Shown: positions 44,742 through 55,325 of the stretch, piece after piece
Position numbering within the stretch: the stretch's first letter is position 1
Layout: each line of letters begins with the position of its first letter
Assembly: GCF_002086795.1 (NCBI RefSeq)
Contig: NZ_MVIM01000007.1
Span: 62,001 to 126,000, forward strand
Length of the DNA stretch: 64,000 nucleotides
Reading direction: 5' to 3'
Source of the DNA: Mycolicibacterium tusciae
GTDB lineage: Bacteria; Actinomycetota; Actinomycetes; Mycobacteriales; Mycobacteriaceae
Made by a program: the position numbers and the translations under genes
The notes under the pieces: generated by a model
Seen by the model: the letters and a program-made list of their open reading frames with translations, nothing else
Database searches by the model: none
Told to the model about the DNA's origin: nothing

Positions 44742-45452
44742 ATGAACACCCCATTCACACCCCCTCAAGGTCCCTTCGCGGGCCGCGGACTCGGCTTCGG
44801 CTTCGGCCCTGCCGTCAGTCCTGAAGACCGTCGTACGCTGCACGAACAGCGTCGGCAAGCCCGTCGCGGGTTCCGCGAGCACGTCCGTGAACACCGCGGC
44901 GACGCAGGATTCGGTCCCGGTTTCGGCGGCTTCGGCCCCGGCAGCTTCGGTCCCGGCTTCGGCTTCGGCCCCGGTCGTGGCGGTCGGCGCGGAGGACCCC
45001 GTGGCGGCGGCCGCGGCAGGCGCGGTGACGTGCGCGCCGCAATCCTGAAGCTGCTCACCGATCGGCCGATGCACGGCTACGAGATGATCCAGGAGATCAA
45101 CGAACGCAGTCAGCAGCTATGGAAGCCCAGCCCCGGCTCGGTGTACCCGACGCTGCAACTGCTGGTCGACGAGGGCCTGCTCGTCGCGACGGAGACCGAG
45201 GGCAGCAAGAAGCTCTTCGAGCTGACCGATCAAGGCCGGGCCGCCGCAGAGAAGATCGAGACGGCTCCGTGGGACGAGATCACCGAAGGTGCCGATCCGG
45301 GCGCAGTCAGCCTGCGCGCCGCCGTTGGCCAGCTGATGGGCGCGGTCGCACAGTCGGCGCACGCCGCATCCGCCGAACAGCAGCAGCGCATTGTCGACAT
45401 TGTCAACAATGCCCGCCGCGAGATCTACGGCATCTTGGGCGAAGCCGAATAG
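44742..45452 (+). CDS. PadR-family transcriptional regulator with Gly/Phe-rich N-terminus
   Basis: 236 residues from ATG 44742. The first about 95 residues are low-complexity and charged, with repeated GFGPG/GFG motifs and RGGRRGGPRGGGRGRRGD. The PadR winged helix follows: VRAAILKLLTDRPMHGYEMIQEINERSQQLWKPSPGSVYPTLQLLVDEGLL, and a C-terminal dimerisation helix (AASAEQQQRIVDIVNNARREIY). The Gly/Arg-rich extension could bind nucleic acid (inference). Likely autoregulated through the repeat at 44676. Confidence 0.92.
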   Translation: MNTPFTPPQGPFAGRGLGFGFGPAVSPEDRRTLHEQRRQARRGFREHVREHRGDAGFGPGFGGFGPGSFGPGFGFGPGRGGRRGGPRGGGRGRRGDVRAAILKLLTDRPMHGYEMIQEINERSQQLWKPSPGSVYPTLQLLVDEGLLVATETEGSKKLFELTDQGRAAAEKIETAPWDEITEGADPGAVSLRAAVGQLMGAVAQSAHAASAEQQQRIVDIVNNARREIYGILGEAE

Positions 45453-45461
45453 TAGCGATCT

Positions 45462-45500
45462 GTGCACGTTTGGGAGCGCCCACCGCTCCTAAACGTGCAC
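45462..45500. repeat. 17-base inverted repeat between PadR and aldo/keto reductase genes
   Basis: Arms 45462-45478 and 45484-45500 pair at all 17 positions (16 Watson-Crick and one G-U) around a 5-base loop. There is no T-run after it on the plus strand, so it may be a terminator of the T-less mycobacterial kind or a protein site. Confidence 0.8.
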
Positions 45501-45522
45501 AACTCGCGTATAGCGTGGCGCC

Positions 45523-46395
45523 ATGGACTCCTACTCCCTGGGCTCTTTCAATGTCGGGCGCGTCGGCTACGGCGCCATGCAACTACCCGGCCCGGGAGTC
45601 TTCGGTCCGCCGCGTGACCACGACGAGGCGATCGCGGTCCTGCGCCGCGTAATCGAGTTGGGTATCAACCACATCGACACGTCGCAGTTCTACGGGCCCA
45701 ACGTGTCCAATCAGCTGATCCGCGAAGCGCTGCACCCCTACCCCGCCGATCTCGCACTGGTGAGCAAGGTCGGCGCCCGACGTGACGACACCGGGGCGTG
45801 GCTGGCGGCGCAGGAACCCGACCAACTGCGCGCCGACATCGAGGAGAATCTGCAGACGCTGGGGACCGATCGCCTGGCCGCGGTCAACCTTCGCATTCAT
45901 GCCGGCGATCCGAGTTCGGTCGGCCCTGTCGATCGCGAGTTGTTCGACCGTCAGCTCACGGCCATGATCAAGGCCCGTGATGAAGGGCTCATCGGAGGCA
46001 TCGGCCTATCCAGCATCGGTCCCCAGCATCTGCGAATCGCGTTGGACCGCACCGAGATCGTCACCGTGCAGAACGCATACAACCTCGTCGATCGCACCTC
46101 GCAGCCGGTGCTCGAGGCGTGTATCGAGCACGGCATCTCGTTCGTGCCGTTCTTCCCGCTCGGCTCGGCGTTCAGCCCCGACAATCCGGTGCTCGGCCAT
46201 CCAGCCGTCAAGAGCGAGGCGGAGAAACTGGGTCGCACGCCCGCGCAGATCGCGCTCGCGTGGACGCTGTCCGTCGCGCCGAACGTGCTGCTGATACCGG
46301 GCACATCGTCGGTGGCGCATCTCGAGGAGAACACCGCCGTCCGCGACATCACGCTCGACGACGAAACCAGACGACAGCTAGACGTCGCCGCCTAA
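45523..46395 (+). CDS. aldo/keto reductase
   Basis: 290 residues. TIM-barrel AKR with Asp52, Tyr57 (HIDTSQFYG) and Lys82 (LVSKVG) of the catalytic tetrad and His near 127 (NLRIHAG). The C-terminal NADPH-binding pattern is LLIPGTSSVAHLEEN. An NADPH-dependent carbonyl reductase of the YdbC/Tas-like branch; substrate unknown. It lies alone and is convergent with glpK. Confidence 0.92.
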   Translation: MDSYSLGSFNVGRVGYGAMQLPGPGVFGPPRDHDEAIAVLRRVIELGINHIDTSQFYGPNVSNQLIREALHPYPADLALVSKVGARRDDTGAWLAAQEPDQLRADIEENLQTLGTDRLAAVNLRIHAGDPSSVGPVDRELFDRQLTAMIKARDEGLIGGIGLSSIGPQHLRIALDRTEIVTVQNAYNLVDRTSQPVLEACIEHGISFVPFFPLGSAFSPDNPVLGHPAVKSEAEKLGRTPAQIALAWTLSVAPNVLLIPGTSSVAHLEENTAVRDITLDDETRRQLDVAA

Positions 46396-46405
46396 TTGCG
46401 AATCG

Positions 46406-46442
46406 GGCGCGCTGACGCACCGTGAGGGTTGGTTAGCGCGCC
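46406..46442. terminator. Putative bidirectional terminator between AKR and glpK
   Basis: Arms GGCGCGCT (46406-46413) and AGCGCGCC (46435-46442), 21-base loop, in the 51-base gap between two convergent stops. No strong T-run. Confidence 0.45.
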
Positions 46443-46446
46443 AGAT

Positions 46447-47976
46447 TCACTCGACGTCGACCCAATCGAGCGTGCGCTGCACGGCTTTGCGCCAGCCGGC
46501 GTATCCGTCGGCGCGCTGCTCGTCGCTCCACGCCGGGGACCAGCGGCTGCCTTCCTGCCAATTGGCCCGCAGGTCATCGGGATTCTCCCAGAAGCCGACC
46601 GCGAGACCGGCCGCGTAGGCGGCACCCAGCGCGGTCGTCTCGGCGACGACGGGCTTGACCACCTCGACGCCGAGGACGTCGGCCTGGATCTGCATGCACA
46701 GATCGTTGGCGGTGATACCGCCGTCGACCTTGAGTACCTCCATGTGCACGCCGGAGTCGGCCTCCATCGCGTCGACGACGTCGCGGCTCTGATAGCAGAT
46801 CGCCTCGAGCGTCGCGCGCGCCAGATGTGCGTTGGTGTTGAACCGCGACAGGCCGACGATCGCGCCGCGCGCATCCGAACGCCAGTACGGCGCAAAGAGT
46901 CCCGAGAACGCAGGCACGAAGTAGACGCCACCGTTGTCCTCCACCTGACGGGCCAGCGACTCGCTCTCTGATGCACCGCTGATGATGCCGAGCTGGTCGC
47001 GTAGCCACTGCACCGCAGAGCCGGTGACGGCGATCGAACCCTCCAGTGCGTAGACGGGCTTCGCTGGACCATCTTTGGACGCAAACTGATAGCACACCGT
47101 GGTCAGCAGCCCGTTCTCGGAGCGGACGATCTTCTCGCCAGTATTGAGCAGCAGGAAATTGCCTGTGCCGTAGGTGTTTTTGGCTTCACCCGCATCGAGG
47201 CAGACCTGACCGACCATGGCGGCCTGCTGGTCACCCAGGATGCCGGTGATCGGCACTGCGCCGCCGACCGGCCCACCCTCCAGGGTGCTGCCGTAGGAGT
47301 CCGGGTACGACGACGGCTTGATCTCGGGCAGCATCTGACGCGGAATGTCGAAGAACGACAACAGTTCGTCGTCCCAGTCGAGCGTTTCGAGGTTCATCAG
47401 CATCGTGCGACTGGCATTGGTCACGTCGGTGGCGTGCACACCGCCGCGGGCGCCGCCGGTGAGGTTCCACAGCACCCACGAGTCCGTGGTTCCGAAGATC
47501 GCGTCGCCGCTCTCGGCGTCGCGGCGCACCCCGTCGACGTTCTCCAGGATCCACTGCAGCTTGCCGCCGGAGAAGTAGGTCGCTGGCGGCAGTCCTGCCT
47601 TGCGCCGAATCACGTCACCGCGCCCGTCGCGGTCCAACGCGGTGGCGATGCGGTCGGTACGGGTGTCCTGCCACACGATCGCGTTGTAGTACGGTCGTCC
47701 AGTTTTGCGGTTCCACACCAGCGAGGTCTCCCGCTGGTTGGTGATACCCAGCGCCGCGAGGTCGGTGGCAGATAATTTGGTTTTGTTCAGCGCCGACTGG
47801 ATGACCGCCGCGGTGCGCTCGGTGATCTCGACGGGGTTGTGCTCGACCCAGCCGGCCTTGGGCAGGATCTGCTCGTGCTCGAGTTGATGGCGGCCCACCT
47901 CGGCGCCGTCGTGGTCGAAGATCATGCACCGGGTGCTGGTGGTGCCCTGGTCGATGGCGGCGACGAAATCGGCCAA
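46447..47976 (-). CDS. glpK: glycerol kinase
   Basis: 509 residues from TTG 47976, preceded by GAGGGGAGAA; the frame stays open far upstream, but that part is antisense to the methyltransferase. FGGY kinase: [70 protein letters not shown] and [14 protein letters not shown]. Phosphorylates glycerol to glycerol-3-phosphate in the cytosol. No glpF or glpD lies adjacent. Confidence 0.96.
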   Translation of the reverse strand: MADFVAAIDQGTTSTRCMIFDHDGAEVGRHQLEHEQILPKAGWVEHNPVEITERTAAVIQSALNKTKLSATDLAALGITNQRETSLVWNRKTGRPYYNAIVWQDTRTDRIATALDRDGRGDVIRRKAGLPPATYFSGGKLQWILENVDGVRRDAESGDAIFGTTDSWVLWNLTGGARGGVHATDVTNASRTMLMNLETLDWDDELLSFFDIPRQMLPEIKPSSYPDSYGSTLEGGPVGGAVPITGILGDQQAAMVGQVCLDAGEAKNTYGTGNFLLLNTGEKIVRSENGLLTTVCYQFASKDGPAKPVYALEGSIAVTGSAVQWLRDQLGIISGASESESLARQVEDNGGVYFVPAFSGLFAPYWRSDARGAIVGLSRFNTNAHLARATLEAICYQSRDVVDAMEADSGVHMEVLKVDGGITANDLCMQIQADVLGVEVVKPVVAETTALGAAYAAGLAVGFWENPDDLRANWQEGSRWSPAWSDEQRADGYAGWRKAVQRTLDWVDVE

Positions 47977-48015
47977 CTCATTCTCCCCTCGTAACGGCGA
48001 CTTCAATCGACCATC

Positions 48016-48777
48016 ATGGTCTACGTGGCCAGCCCGATCGCCGACATTGACCGCATGCCCCGCGGCGGGCCCGACGCGTCGTGCCTGGACCGGCTGCTCG
48101 AGACCGACCGCCAGGAGTACCTCGACCGCGATGACGTGGACGAGGACGTCAAACGCAGCGTGGTCCGCGCCCTCGAATGGACCGGGGAACGCTTCGGGAA
48201 CACCGAGAACTTCGCGCGCATCGCGCTCGAGGAAGTCGCTGACGTTGCCGATCCCAAGATCCTCGAGCTGGGCGCCGGCCACGGCGGGCTGTCGCGAAAA
48301 CTGCTGGATTGGCATCCCACCGCCGAACTCACCGTTACCGACGTCGAGCCCGCGTCCGTCGCGAAAATGGCGGCGAGCGACCTCGGCGACAACCCGCGCG
48401 CGACGGTTCGCGAAATGGACGCCACCGCCATCGACGCGCCCGACGGACACTTCGACCTCGCGGTGTTCGCGCTGTCGTTCCACCACCTGCCGCCCTCGGC
48501 TGCTTCCCGGGTGTTCGCCGAGGGCACGCGCGCCGCCGACAAGCTGGTGATCATCGATCTGCCCCGGCCGCCGGCCCCGCTGCACCTCCTGCGGCTGGCG
48601 ACGATGTTGCCGTTCACGCCGTTCGTCCCCTTTCTGCACGACGGCTTCATCAGCTCGCTGCGCACGTACAGTCCGTCGGCGCTGCGGGCGCTGGCCGAAC
48701 ATGCCGATCCGGCGATCGACGTGGAACTGCGCGGCGGGCTGATGAATCCGCAGGTTGTGGTGGCCACCCGCCGATAG
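48016..48777 (+). CDS. class I SAM-dependent methyltransferase (Rv3699-like)
   Basis: 253 residues from ATG 48016 (Met14 at 48055 gives a length closer to Rv3699). SAM motif [17 protein letters not shown], post-I acid [12 protein letters not shown], motif II region [17 protein letters not shown]. Substrate unknown. Divergent from glpK with 39 bases between starts. The next gene begins 9 bases after its stop. Confidence 0.88.
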   Translation: MVYVASPIADIDRMPRGGPDASCLDRLLETDRQEYLDRDDVDEDVKRSVVRALEWTGERFGNTENFARIALEEVADVADPKILELGAGHGGLSRKLLDWHPTAELTVTDVEPASVAKMAASDLGDNPRATVREMDATAIDAPDGHFDLAVFALSFHHLPPSAASRVFAEGTRAADKLVIIDLPRPPAPLHLLRLATMLPFTPFVPFLHDGFISSLRTYSPSALRALAEHADPAIDVELRGGLMNPQVVVATRR

Positions 48778-48786
48778 GCTCGGATC

Positions 48787-50262
48787 GTGGGCGAAGAAGT
48801 GCAGGACACCGAGTACTCCCTCGCGCACCGCCGCGAGTACCGGCGCAAGGTGCAGCAGTGCCTAGACGTCTTCGAAACCATGCTCAAGGAGTCCAGTTTC
48901 GAGTTCGAACGGCCGCTGACCGGCATGGAGATCGAGTGCAACCTCGTCGACTCCGCATACCAGCCCGCCATGACGAATCACGAAGTGCTGCAGGCGATCG
49001 CCGATCCGGCGTATCAGACCGAATTGGGCGCCTACAACATCGAATTCAATGTTCCGCCGCGCCGGCTGCCCGGCCGCGCCGCACTCGAGCTCGAAGCCGA
49101 TGTGCGGGCCAGCCTCAACGCTGCCGAAGCCAAGGCCAATGGGCATGACGCGCACATCGTCATGGTCGGCATCCTGCCCACCCTGATGCCCGAGCACCTC
49201 ACGGGGCGGTGGATGAGCGAGTCGGTGCGCTACCAGGCGCTCAATGACTCGATCTTCACCGCGCGCGGCGAGGACATCCTGATCGACATCCACGGGCCGG
49301 AACGGCTCAGCCTGCAGACCGAGTCGATCGCGCCGGAGTCCGCGTGCACCAGCATGCAACTGCACCTGCAGGTCTCGCCGGCCGATTTCGCGCACAACTG
49401 GAACGCGGCGCAGGTGCTGGCCGGCCCGCAGCTGGCGCTCGGTGCCAACTCACCGTTCTTCTTCGGGCACCAGCTGTGGGCCGAGACGCGCATCGAGCTG
49501 TTCGCGCAGGCCACCGACACCCGGCCCGACGAACTCAAGACCCAGGGTGTGCGGCCCCGCGTGTGGTTCGGCGAACGCTGGATCACCTCGATCTTCGACC
49601 TGTTCGAGGAGAACGTCCGCTACTTCCCGTCGCTGCTGCCCGAGATGTCCGACGAGGACCCGACCCACGAGCTGGCCGAGGGCCGCACCCCCAAGCTGGC
49701 CGAGCTACGGCTGCACAACGGCACGATCTACCGGTGGAACCGACCGGTGTACGACGTCGTTGGCGGTAGGCCCCACCTGCGGGTGGAGAACCGGGTGCTG
49801 CCCGCCGGGCCCACGGTGGTCGACATGATGGCCAACGCCGCGTTCTACTACGGTGTGCTCCGGACGATGGCCGAGGACGACAGGCCGATCTGGACGAAGA
49901 TGAGTTTCGCTGCGGCCCAACATAACTTCGTCGAATCCGCGCAGAACGGCATGAACGCGCGGCTGTATTGGCCCGGCCTCGGTGAGGTGACACCCGACGA
50001 GCTGGTGCTGCGGCAGCTGCTGCCGATGGCCGACGAAGGGCTGCAACGTTGGGAGGTGTCCGCCGACGTGCGCGACCGCTACCTCGGTGTGATCGAGGGC
50101 CGCGCGAAGACCGGTGTCAACGGGTCCGTCTGGCAGATCGCGACGGTGCACGCGCTGCAGGAGGGCGGGATGTCGCGGCCGGACGCGTTGGCCGAGATGC
50201 TGCGGCTCTACTGCGAACACATGCACAGCAACGAGCCCGTACATACCTGGGACGGCCCGTGA
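48787..50262 (+). CDS. GCS2-family glutamate-cysteine-ligase-like protein (Rv3698-like)
   Basis: 491 residues from GTG 48787. GCS2/ATP-grasp-like carboxylate-amine ligase: [73 protein letters not shown]. The conserved acidic metal-binding residues (E in GMEIE, E in NIEFN, E in RVENR) look present. It is distinct from EgtA, which lies 5 kb away. Mycobacteria make mycothiol rather than glutathione, so the amine or acid substrate is open. Confidence 0.88.
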   Translation: MGEEVQDTEYSLAHRREYRRKVQQCLDVFETMLKESSFEFERPLTGMEIECNLVDSAYQPAMTNHEVLQAIADPAYQTELGAYNIEFNVPPRRLPGRAALELEADVRASLNAAEAKANGHDAHIVMVGILPTLMPEHLTGRWMSESVRYQALNDSIFTARGEDILIDIHGPERLSLQTESIAPESACTSMQLHLQVSPADFAHNWNAAQVLAGPQLALGANSPFFFGHQLWAETRIELFAQATDTRPDELKTQGVRPRVWFGERWITSIFDLFEENVRYFPSLLPEMSDEDPTHELAEGRTPKLAELRLHNGTIYRWNRPVYDVVGGRPHLRVENRVLPAGPTVVDMMANAAFYYGVLRTMAEDDRPIWTKMSFAAAQHNFVESAQNGMNARLYWPGLGEVTPDELVLRQLLPMADEGLQRWEVSADVRDRYLGVIEGRAKTGVNGSVWQIATVHALQEGGMSRPDALAEMLRLYCEHMHSNEPVHTWDGP

Positions 50263-50281
50263 TCGCGGCGCTGGTCTGCGC

Positions 50282-50491
50282 TTGCACTTCACCGACGTGG
50301 AGAATTCGCGCTGCCCGACGGACGTCGAATGTTTCTGGACGGGGCAGGCGCGCATCACCGTCGACGCTGAGCCCGATCAGAACGCGCCGGCGTCGCTGGA
50401 GTTCAACACCAATCCCGCGCCCGGGCAGGGCACGCTGACGAACGACGTCGGCGGCTATGCCATCGAGCTGCGCTCAGCGCAACGCTGGTAA
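50282..50491 (+). CDS. short hypothetical protein, possibly a remnant
   Basis: From a TTG at 50282 the frame gives 69 residues: LHFTDVENSRCPTDVECFWTGQARITVD..., with a Cys pair (CPTDVEC) typical of small secreted actinobacterial proteins that normally carry a signal peptide. No signal peptide is in this frame. A short hydrophobic stretch ([11 protein letters not shown]) starts at GTG 50259 in another frame, overlapping the preceding stop. This looks like a truncated or frameshifted secreted-protein gene, or an overlapping gene with an unusual start. Confidence 0.45.
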   Translation: MHFTDVENSRCPTDVECFWTGQARITVDAEPDQNAPASLEFNTNPAPGQGTLTNDVGGYAIELRSAQRW

Positions 50492-50523
50492 TGCGAAAGA
50501 TCGCGTGAACTACGTTGGATGCC

Positions 50524-51240
50524 ATGGCATCAGACGACGTAATGGAATGGGACGACGCCTACCAGGAAAGTGGCCAGTTCCAGGGGCCCCCGCCGTGGAA
50601 CATCGGTGAGCCGCAGCCGGAGCTCGCTGCGTTGATCAAGAGCGGGAAGATCCGCGGCGACGTGCTCGACGCCGGGTGTGGAGTCGCGGAATTGTCACTG
50701 GCGTTGGCCGCCGAGGGCCACACGGTCGTCGGGATCGACCTGACGCCGACGGCCGTCGCCGCCGCCACCAAGGCCGCCGAGGAGCGCGGTTTGACCAGTG
50801 CGACGTTCGTCCAGGGCGACATCACGTCGTTCACCGGATACGACGGACGGTTCGACACCATTGTGGACAGCACCCTGTTTCATTCGCTGCCGGTCGACGG
50901 CCGCGATGGATACCTGCATTCGGCGCACCGGGCGGCAGCCCCGGGAGCGGTGTTCTACATCCTGGTGTTCGCCAACGGCGCGTTCCCGCCGGGAGCGGAA
51001 TTCGGCCCGAACACCGTCAGCGAGGAGGAGCTGCGCCAAGCCGTCTCGAAGTACTGGACCGTCGACGAGATCCGGCCCGCGTTCATCCACGCCAACATGT
51101 CCTCAGCCATGCCCGCCGACGCACCGTTCACGTTGCCGCCCTTCGAGAACGACGACAAGGGCAGGCAGAAGATGCCCGCGTTTCTGCTCACCGCGCACAA
51201 GGGCGACGCCGGAGCCGCGCAGCCGGCGACATCCGGCTAG
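50524..51240 (+). CDS. class I SAM-dependent methyltransferase
   Basis: 238 residues from ATG 50524. Motif [17 protein letters not shown], post-[15 protein letters not shown], then [20 protein letters not shown]. The N-terminus [28 protein letters not shown] is the pattern of thiopurine/TehB-like small-molecule methyltransferases. Substrate unknown. It overlaps egtE at the convergent end by 4 bases. Confidence 0.9.
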   Translation: MASDDVMEWDDAYQESGQFQGPPPWNIGEPQPELAALIKSGKIRGDVLDAGCGVAELSLALAAEGHTVVGIDLTPTAVAAATKAAEERGLTSATFVQGDITSFTGYDGRFDTIVDSTLFHSLPVDGRDGYLHSAHRAAAPGAVFYILVFANGAFPPGAEFGPNTVSEEELRQAVSKYWTVDEIRPAFIHANMSSAMPADAPFTLPPFENDDKGRQKMPAFLLTAHKGDAGAAQPATSG

Positions 51241-52361
51241 GTCACAGACGCCAGCGCCTTGGCGAACTGCTCCAGTTCTTCAGCGGTGACGTCGACGTGC
51301 GGTGACGCCCGCAGCACGGGCGCCGCCATCTCGAAGGGGGCCCGCAACGTTTCGGCGTAGGTGGTGACGATGCCGTGCTCGGCGATCAGCTGCGCCCGCA
51401 CCTGCTGCGGGTCGGCCCCGTCGACGGGTTCCAGTGTCGTGATCGCCGTTGGTTCGTCCGCCGCCTCGACCACCCGCCAGCCCCCCACATCGGCGAGCGC
51501 CTCGCGCGTCATCGCACCCACTTCGGCTAGCCGTTCACCGACCCGTTCGGGTCCGGCCGCCAGGTACTCGCCCAGCGCCACCGAATAGCCAACGCGGGCA
51601 GCCACATTGGCTTCACCGTGTTCGAGCCGTTCCATGACGGTGAGCGACATACCCCACTCCGGCGGGGGCAGCCGAGGCGTGAGTCGCTGCGCCAGATCCG
51701 CGCGCACCCCCAAAAAGCCGACACCGCGCGGACCGGCCACCCACTTGCGTGACGAACTGTAGATCGCCGAAGGCGTGACGGCGCAGTGGAGATGACCCAG
51801 CGCCTGCGCCGCGTCGATCACCAGCGGAACGTCCAGGTCTCGGCACACGTCCGCCAGCGCCGCCATCGGCTGGGCCGTGCCGCGGTGGCTGGCCAAGGCC
51901 GTCAGGTGCACCAGCGGCGGCCGGTCGGCCCTCAGTGTGTCGGCGGCGGCCTCGACGTCGAGCCGGCCGTCGCCATCCACGGGCAACGGACGTACGTCAA
52001 AACCGTTGGCGGCCATGATCGCCAGGTTCGGTCCGTACTCACCGGGCAGACAGGCCAGGGTGCGCTCACCTGGCCAGCTGGACAGCAGGATGTCGAGCGC
52101 GTTGTTGGCGCCGGTGGTGTAGGCGATGTCGGCGCCCTCGAGACCGGTCAGTGCGCCCAGGGCGGCACGACCGGCATCCAGCACCGGGGCGGCGGCCGCG
52201 GCGGCGACATATCCGCCGACCTCTGCTTCGTGACGGGCATGCTGCGCCGCGGCGTCGATGACCGCGAACGTCTGCCGCGAGCACGCCGCACTGTCCAGAT
52301 GCACACCGGCAACGGGCGGCCGGGCCGCGCGCCACTGCTCGGCGAGGCTCTCGGACATCAC
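51237..52361 (-). CDS. egtE: ergothioneine biosynthesis PLP-dependent C-S lyase EgtE
   Basis: 374 residues. Aminotransferase class V/NifS fold: [48 protein letters not shown], and [17 protein letters not shown] with the PLP Lys. It cleaves the C-S bond of hercynylcysteine sulfoxide, the last step to ergothioneine. Last gene of egtA-B-C-D-E, with 4-base overlap to egtD. Confidence 0.95.
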   Translation of the reverse strand: MMSESLAEQWRAARPPVAGVHLDSAACSRQTFAVIDAAAQHARHEAEVGGYVAAAAAAPVLDAGRAALGALTGLEGADIAYTTGANNALDILLSSWPGERTLACLPGEYGPNLAIMAANGFDVRPLPVDGDGRLDVEAAADTLRADRPPLVHLTALASHRGTAQPMAALADVCRDLDVPLVIDAAQALGHLHCAVTPSAIYSSSRKWVAGPRGVGFLGVRADLAQRLTPRLPPPEWGMSLTVMERLEHGEANVAARVGYSVALGEYLAAGPERVGERLAEVGAMTREALADVGGWRVVEAADEPTAITTLEPVDGADPQQVRAQLIAEHGIVTTYAETLRAPFEMAAPVLRASPHVDVTAEELEQFAKALASVT

Positions 52362-53326
52362 CGCTCCGACAGGGACAGGCCGAAGTCACCCGCGCTGTCG
52401 GTCCACCAGTGTGTCCGGCGCAGACCTGAGTCGGCCAACTCGGCGGCGACGCCGTCGGGGCGGAACTTGCAGGACACCTCGGTGAGCATCTCCTCACCGT
52501 CGGTGAAGTCGATCGCGAGGTCGAGAGCCTTCACCTGCACCCGCTGGGCGTGACCGGCGCGCAGCCACATCTCGATGCGCTCCTCGTCGGTGTTCCACTT
52601 CGCGACGTGCTCGAACGCGTCGAGGTCGAAATCCGCGTCCAGCTCACGGTTGACCACGGCCAGCACGTTGCGGTTGAACTGTGCGGTGACGCCCGCGCTG
52701 TCGTCGTACGCGCGCACCAGTCGATCGGCGTCCTTCACCAGGTCGGTACCCAGCAGCAGACTGTCGCCGGGCTGCAGCGTCTCCGCCAAGGCGGTGAGGA
52801 ACTCGGCGCGCGGCCCGGGCGTGAGGTTTCCGATCGTCGATCCGAGGAAGACGACCAACCGGCGGCCAACCCGGGGGATCTTGCCGAGATGCTCCTCGAA
52901 GTCGCCGCACACCGCGTCGATCTCGATGCCCGGGTATTCCTCTTCGATGGCGGATCCGGCGGCCTTGAGTACCGACGCGTCGACGTCGAAGGGGATGAAC
53001 CGCCGCAGGGATCCGTTGTCGCGCAGGGCATCCAGCAACATCCGGGTCTTCTCCGATGTGCCGCTGCCCAGCTCGACCAGCGTGTCCGCGCCCGAGGCGG
53101 CGACGATCTCGGCCGACCGCTCGCGCAGGATCTGCGCCTCGGTGCGCGTGGGATAGTACTCGGGCAAGCGGGTGATCTGGTCGAACAGATCGCTTCCCGC
53201 GGAGTCATAGAACCACTTGGGCGGCAATGATTTCGGGGTCTGCGTCAAACCGTCGCGCACATCGCGGCGCAGCGCTTGTCCGGCCGAGTCGGCGGACAAG
53301 TAATTCGAGAGGGCGAACGTCATCAC
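52358..53326 (-). CDS. egtD: L-histidine N-alpha-methyltransferase EgtD
   Basis: 322 residues. SAM-binding [48 protein letters not shown], the DUF2260/EgtD signature set, and [13 protein letters not shown]. Trimethylates histidine to hercynine, the first committed step. Four-base overlaps on both sides. Confidence 0.96.
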   Translation of the reverse strand: MMTFALSNYLSADSAGQALRRDVRDGLTQTPKSLPPKWFYDSAGSDLFDQITRLPEYYPTRTEAQILRERSAEIVAASGADTLVELGSGTSEKTRMLLDALRDNGSLRRFIPFDVDASVLKAAGSAIEEEYPGIEIDAVCGDFEEHLGKIPRVGRRLVVFLGSTIGNLTPGPRAEFLTALAETLQPGDSLLLGTDLVKDADRLVRAYDDSAGVTAQFNRNVLAVVNRELDADFDLDAFEHVAKWNTDEERIEMWLRAGHAQRVQVKALDLAIDFTDGEEMLTEVSCKFRPDGVAAELADSGLRRTHWWTDSAGDFGLSLSER

Positions 53327-54024
53327 GATCCTTTCAGCGGGATCAGTTCGATGTCCCGGCCGAGAACCGAGACCAGGTGGCGATCGGGAACTTCCCGCCA
53401 GTCGGGGTTGTCATCGTAGGGCTCGCTGGCCAACACGACGCCGTCGTCGCGCCGCAGCGTCGAAAGGGTGTCACCCCACGTGGTGGCCAGCAAGCGAGAC
53501 CCGTTGCCCGCCAGTATGTTCAGGCGGGCGTTGGGGTCCGCGGCGGCGACCTCGACGATGGTGTCCCCGAGCGCATCCAGCCCGCGCTCGAAGATCAGCG
53601 CAGCCAACACCGCGCTATCGCAGGTCGATTCGGCGTTCGCCGACAACGGCAGCACCGCGCGGTCGACGAGGCCGTTGTGCGACAGCAGCCAGTGACCGTC
53701 GGTGAAAGGCGCGGACGCCGACGGCTCGATAGGCATGCCGACGCTCGCAGACCGTACGGCCGCGACGATGCACCCGCTGTACAACGCGGGCGCCACCGAC
53801 GCGAACGATGCGTCTCCCCACAGCGGCGCGGCGCTGCGCCAGCGACAGGGGTCGCCGCCCGGCGAGTGAGGCGAGTAGAACCCGACCCCCCAGCCGTCGG
53901 CATTCATCAGCCCGTGTTTCTGTCGACGCGGTGAATACGATTGCACCAGAAGGCCGTTTGCCGGCTCGAGCAGCAGCGACGCGACGGACACCGACTTGCC
54001 CAGCCAGCCAAGGTGACGGCACAT
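53323..54024 (-). CDS. egtC: gamma-glutamyl-hercynylcysteine sulfoxide hydrolase EgtC
   Basis: 233 residues from ATG 54024, overlapping the egtB stop by one base (TGATG). Class II glutamine amidotransferase fold: N-terminal nucleophile Cys2 (MCRHLGW), [33 protein letters not shown]. Removes the gamma-glutamyl group after the EgtB step. Confidence 0.95.
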   Translation of the reverse strand: MCRHLGWLGKSVSVASLLLEPANGLLVQSYSPRRQKHGLMNADGWGVGFYSPHSPGGDPCRWRSAAPLWGDASFASVAPALYSGCIVAAVRSASVGMPIEPSASAPFTDGHWLLSHNGLVDRAVLPLSANAESTCDSAVLAALIFERGLDALGDTIVEVAAADPNARLNILAGNGSRLLATTWGDTLSTLRRDDGVVLASEPYDDNPDWREVPDRHLVSVLGRDIELIPLKGS

Positions 54025-55325
54025 CAGTCGGCATCCCACGCCAGGCGCACGCCGGCGAAGATCTGTCTGCGAATCGGATGGTCCCAGTTGCGGAAGCTGG
54101 GCCGCAGGATGCTCGGCGCGACCGCCCACGACCCGCCGCGCAGCACCTTGTAGTCGCCGGCTCCAGAACCCTCGAAGAACGGGGCGGAGTACTGCTCGTA
54201 AAGCATCGGGGTGAAGCCCGGCCACGGCCGCAGCGGCGACGTGGTCCACTCCCACACGTCGCCCAGCATCTGTTCGGCGCCGTACGCCGACGCACCCGCC
54301 GGATAAGCGCCAACCGGCGCGGGCCGCAGCGCGTCGCCGCCGAGGTTCGCCAGATGCGCCGTCGGTTCCGACGAACCCCACGGATAGCGGCGCCGCGCCT
54401 GCACCGTGGGATCCCACGCACAGGCCTTCTCCCACTCCTGCTCGGTGGGTAGCCGCGCACCCGCCCATGCGGCGTATGCCTCGGCTTCGAAGAAGGTGAC
54501 GTGCTGGACGGGTTCGTCGGCGGGGATGGCCTCGACATGTCCGAAGCGGGTGCGGGTGCCGTCGGGGTTCCAGAACTGCGGCGCCCGCAGATCGGCGTCC
54601 TGCCGGTGCGCCCAACCGCGTTCGGACCACCATCGCCGTTGGTCGTAGCCGCCGTCGTCGACGAAGTCGCGCCACTCGCCGTTGGTGACGGGCACCGTGC
54701 CGATGCGGAAGGCGGGCAGGTCGACCATGTGCGCGCAACGCTCGTTGTCCAGCGAGTGCGGTTCGGTGACCGCGTCCACGCCGAGGACGAACTCACCGGC
54801 GGGGACGAGCACCGACGTGCCCTCGACGCCGCCCCCGCCCGACGGCAGCGGCGTTCCTCGGTCCAGCAGCGCGGGCCCGCTCCGCAGGTTCAGCGCCTGC
54901 AGCATCGTCTCGTCGTGTTGGTTCTCATGGCTGATAACCAGACCGAAATTGAACTCGGCCTCAGAATCCGCACGGCCTTCGGGCAACGCGTCGAGGCGGT
55001 CAAGCGCCTTGTTGCGCACGGTCGAGCAGTAGGACCTGGCTTCGGCCGGCGACAGCAACGGCAGGTCGACGCGGCTCGCGCGGGAGGTGAGGAACGCGTC
55101 GTAGCACCGCTCCACCGCAGGATCGAGAAGTCCGGGCCGGCCGGGGTCGTTGCCCCGCAGCAGCCACAACTCTTCTTGCCAGCCGATGTGGGCGAGGTCC
55201 CACACCAGCGGGCTCATCAGCGGGTCGTACTGGCGGTGAAGTTCGGCGTCGTCGAAGTCGACCAACCGCAGAGTCCGGTCACGGGCCGTCGTGAGTTCGC
55301 GGGCGAGCCTCTCGCGTACCGTCAC
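54024..55325 (-). CDS. egtB: hercynine oxygenase EgtB (non-haem iron sulfoxide synthase)
   Basis: 433 residues. DinB-like domain with iron ligands His46 (DLAHIGW) and His133/His137 of the HxxxHxE motif (SHENQHDE), then a C-terminal FGE-sulfatase domain ([40 protein letters not shown]). Joins hercynine and gamma-glutamylcysteine with oxygen. Overlaps egtA by 4 bases. Confidence 0.97.
   Translation of the reverse strand: MTVRERLARELTTARDRTLRLVDFDDAELHRQYDPLMSPLVWDLAHIGWQEELWLLRGNDPGRPGLLDPAVERCYDAFLTSRASRVDLPLLSPAEARSYCSTVRNKALDRLDALPEGRADSEAEFNFGLVISHENQHDETMLQALNLRSGPALLDRGTPLPSGGGGVEGTSVLVPAGEFVLGVDAVTEPHSLDNERCAHMVDLPAFRIGTVPVTNGEWRDFVDDGGYDQRRWWSERGWAHRQDADLRAPQFWNPDGTRTRFGHVEAIPADEPVQHVTFFEAEAYAAWAGARLPTEQEWEKACAWDPTVQARRRYPWGSSEPTAHLANLGGDALRPAPVGAYPAGASAYGAEQMLGDVWEWTTSPLRPWPGFTPMLYEQYSAPFFEGSGAGDYKVLRGGSWAVAPSILRPSFRNWDHPIRRQIFAGVRLAWDAD

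Noticed and set aside
47977..48828. N-terminal extension of glpK by about 280 codons
   Set aside because: The extension is antisense to the methyltransferase gene and shows no glycerol kinase similarity; a TTG with a strong ribosome-binding site at 47976 gives the normal length.
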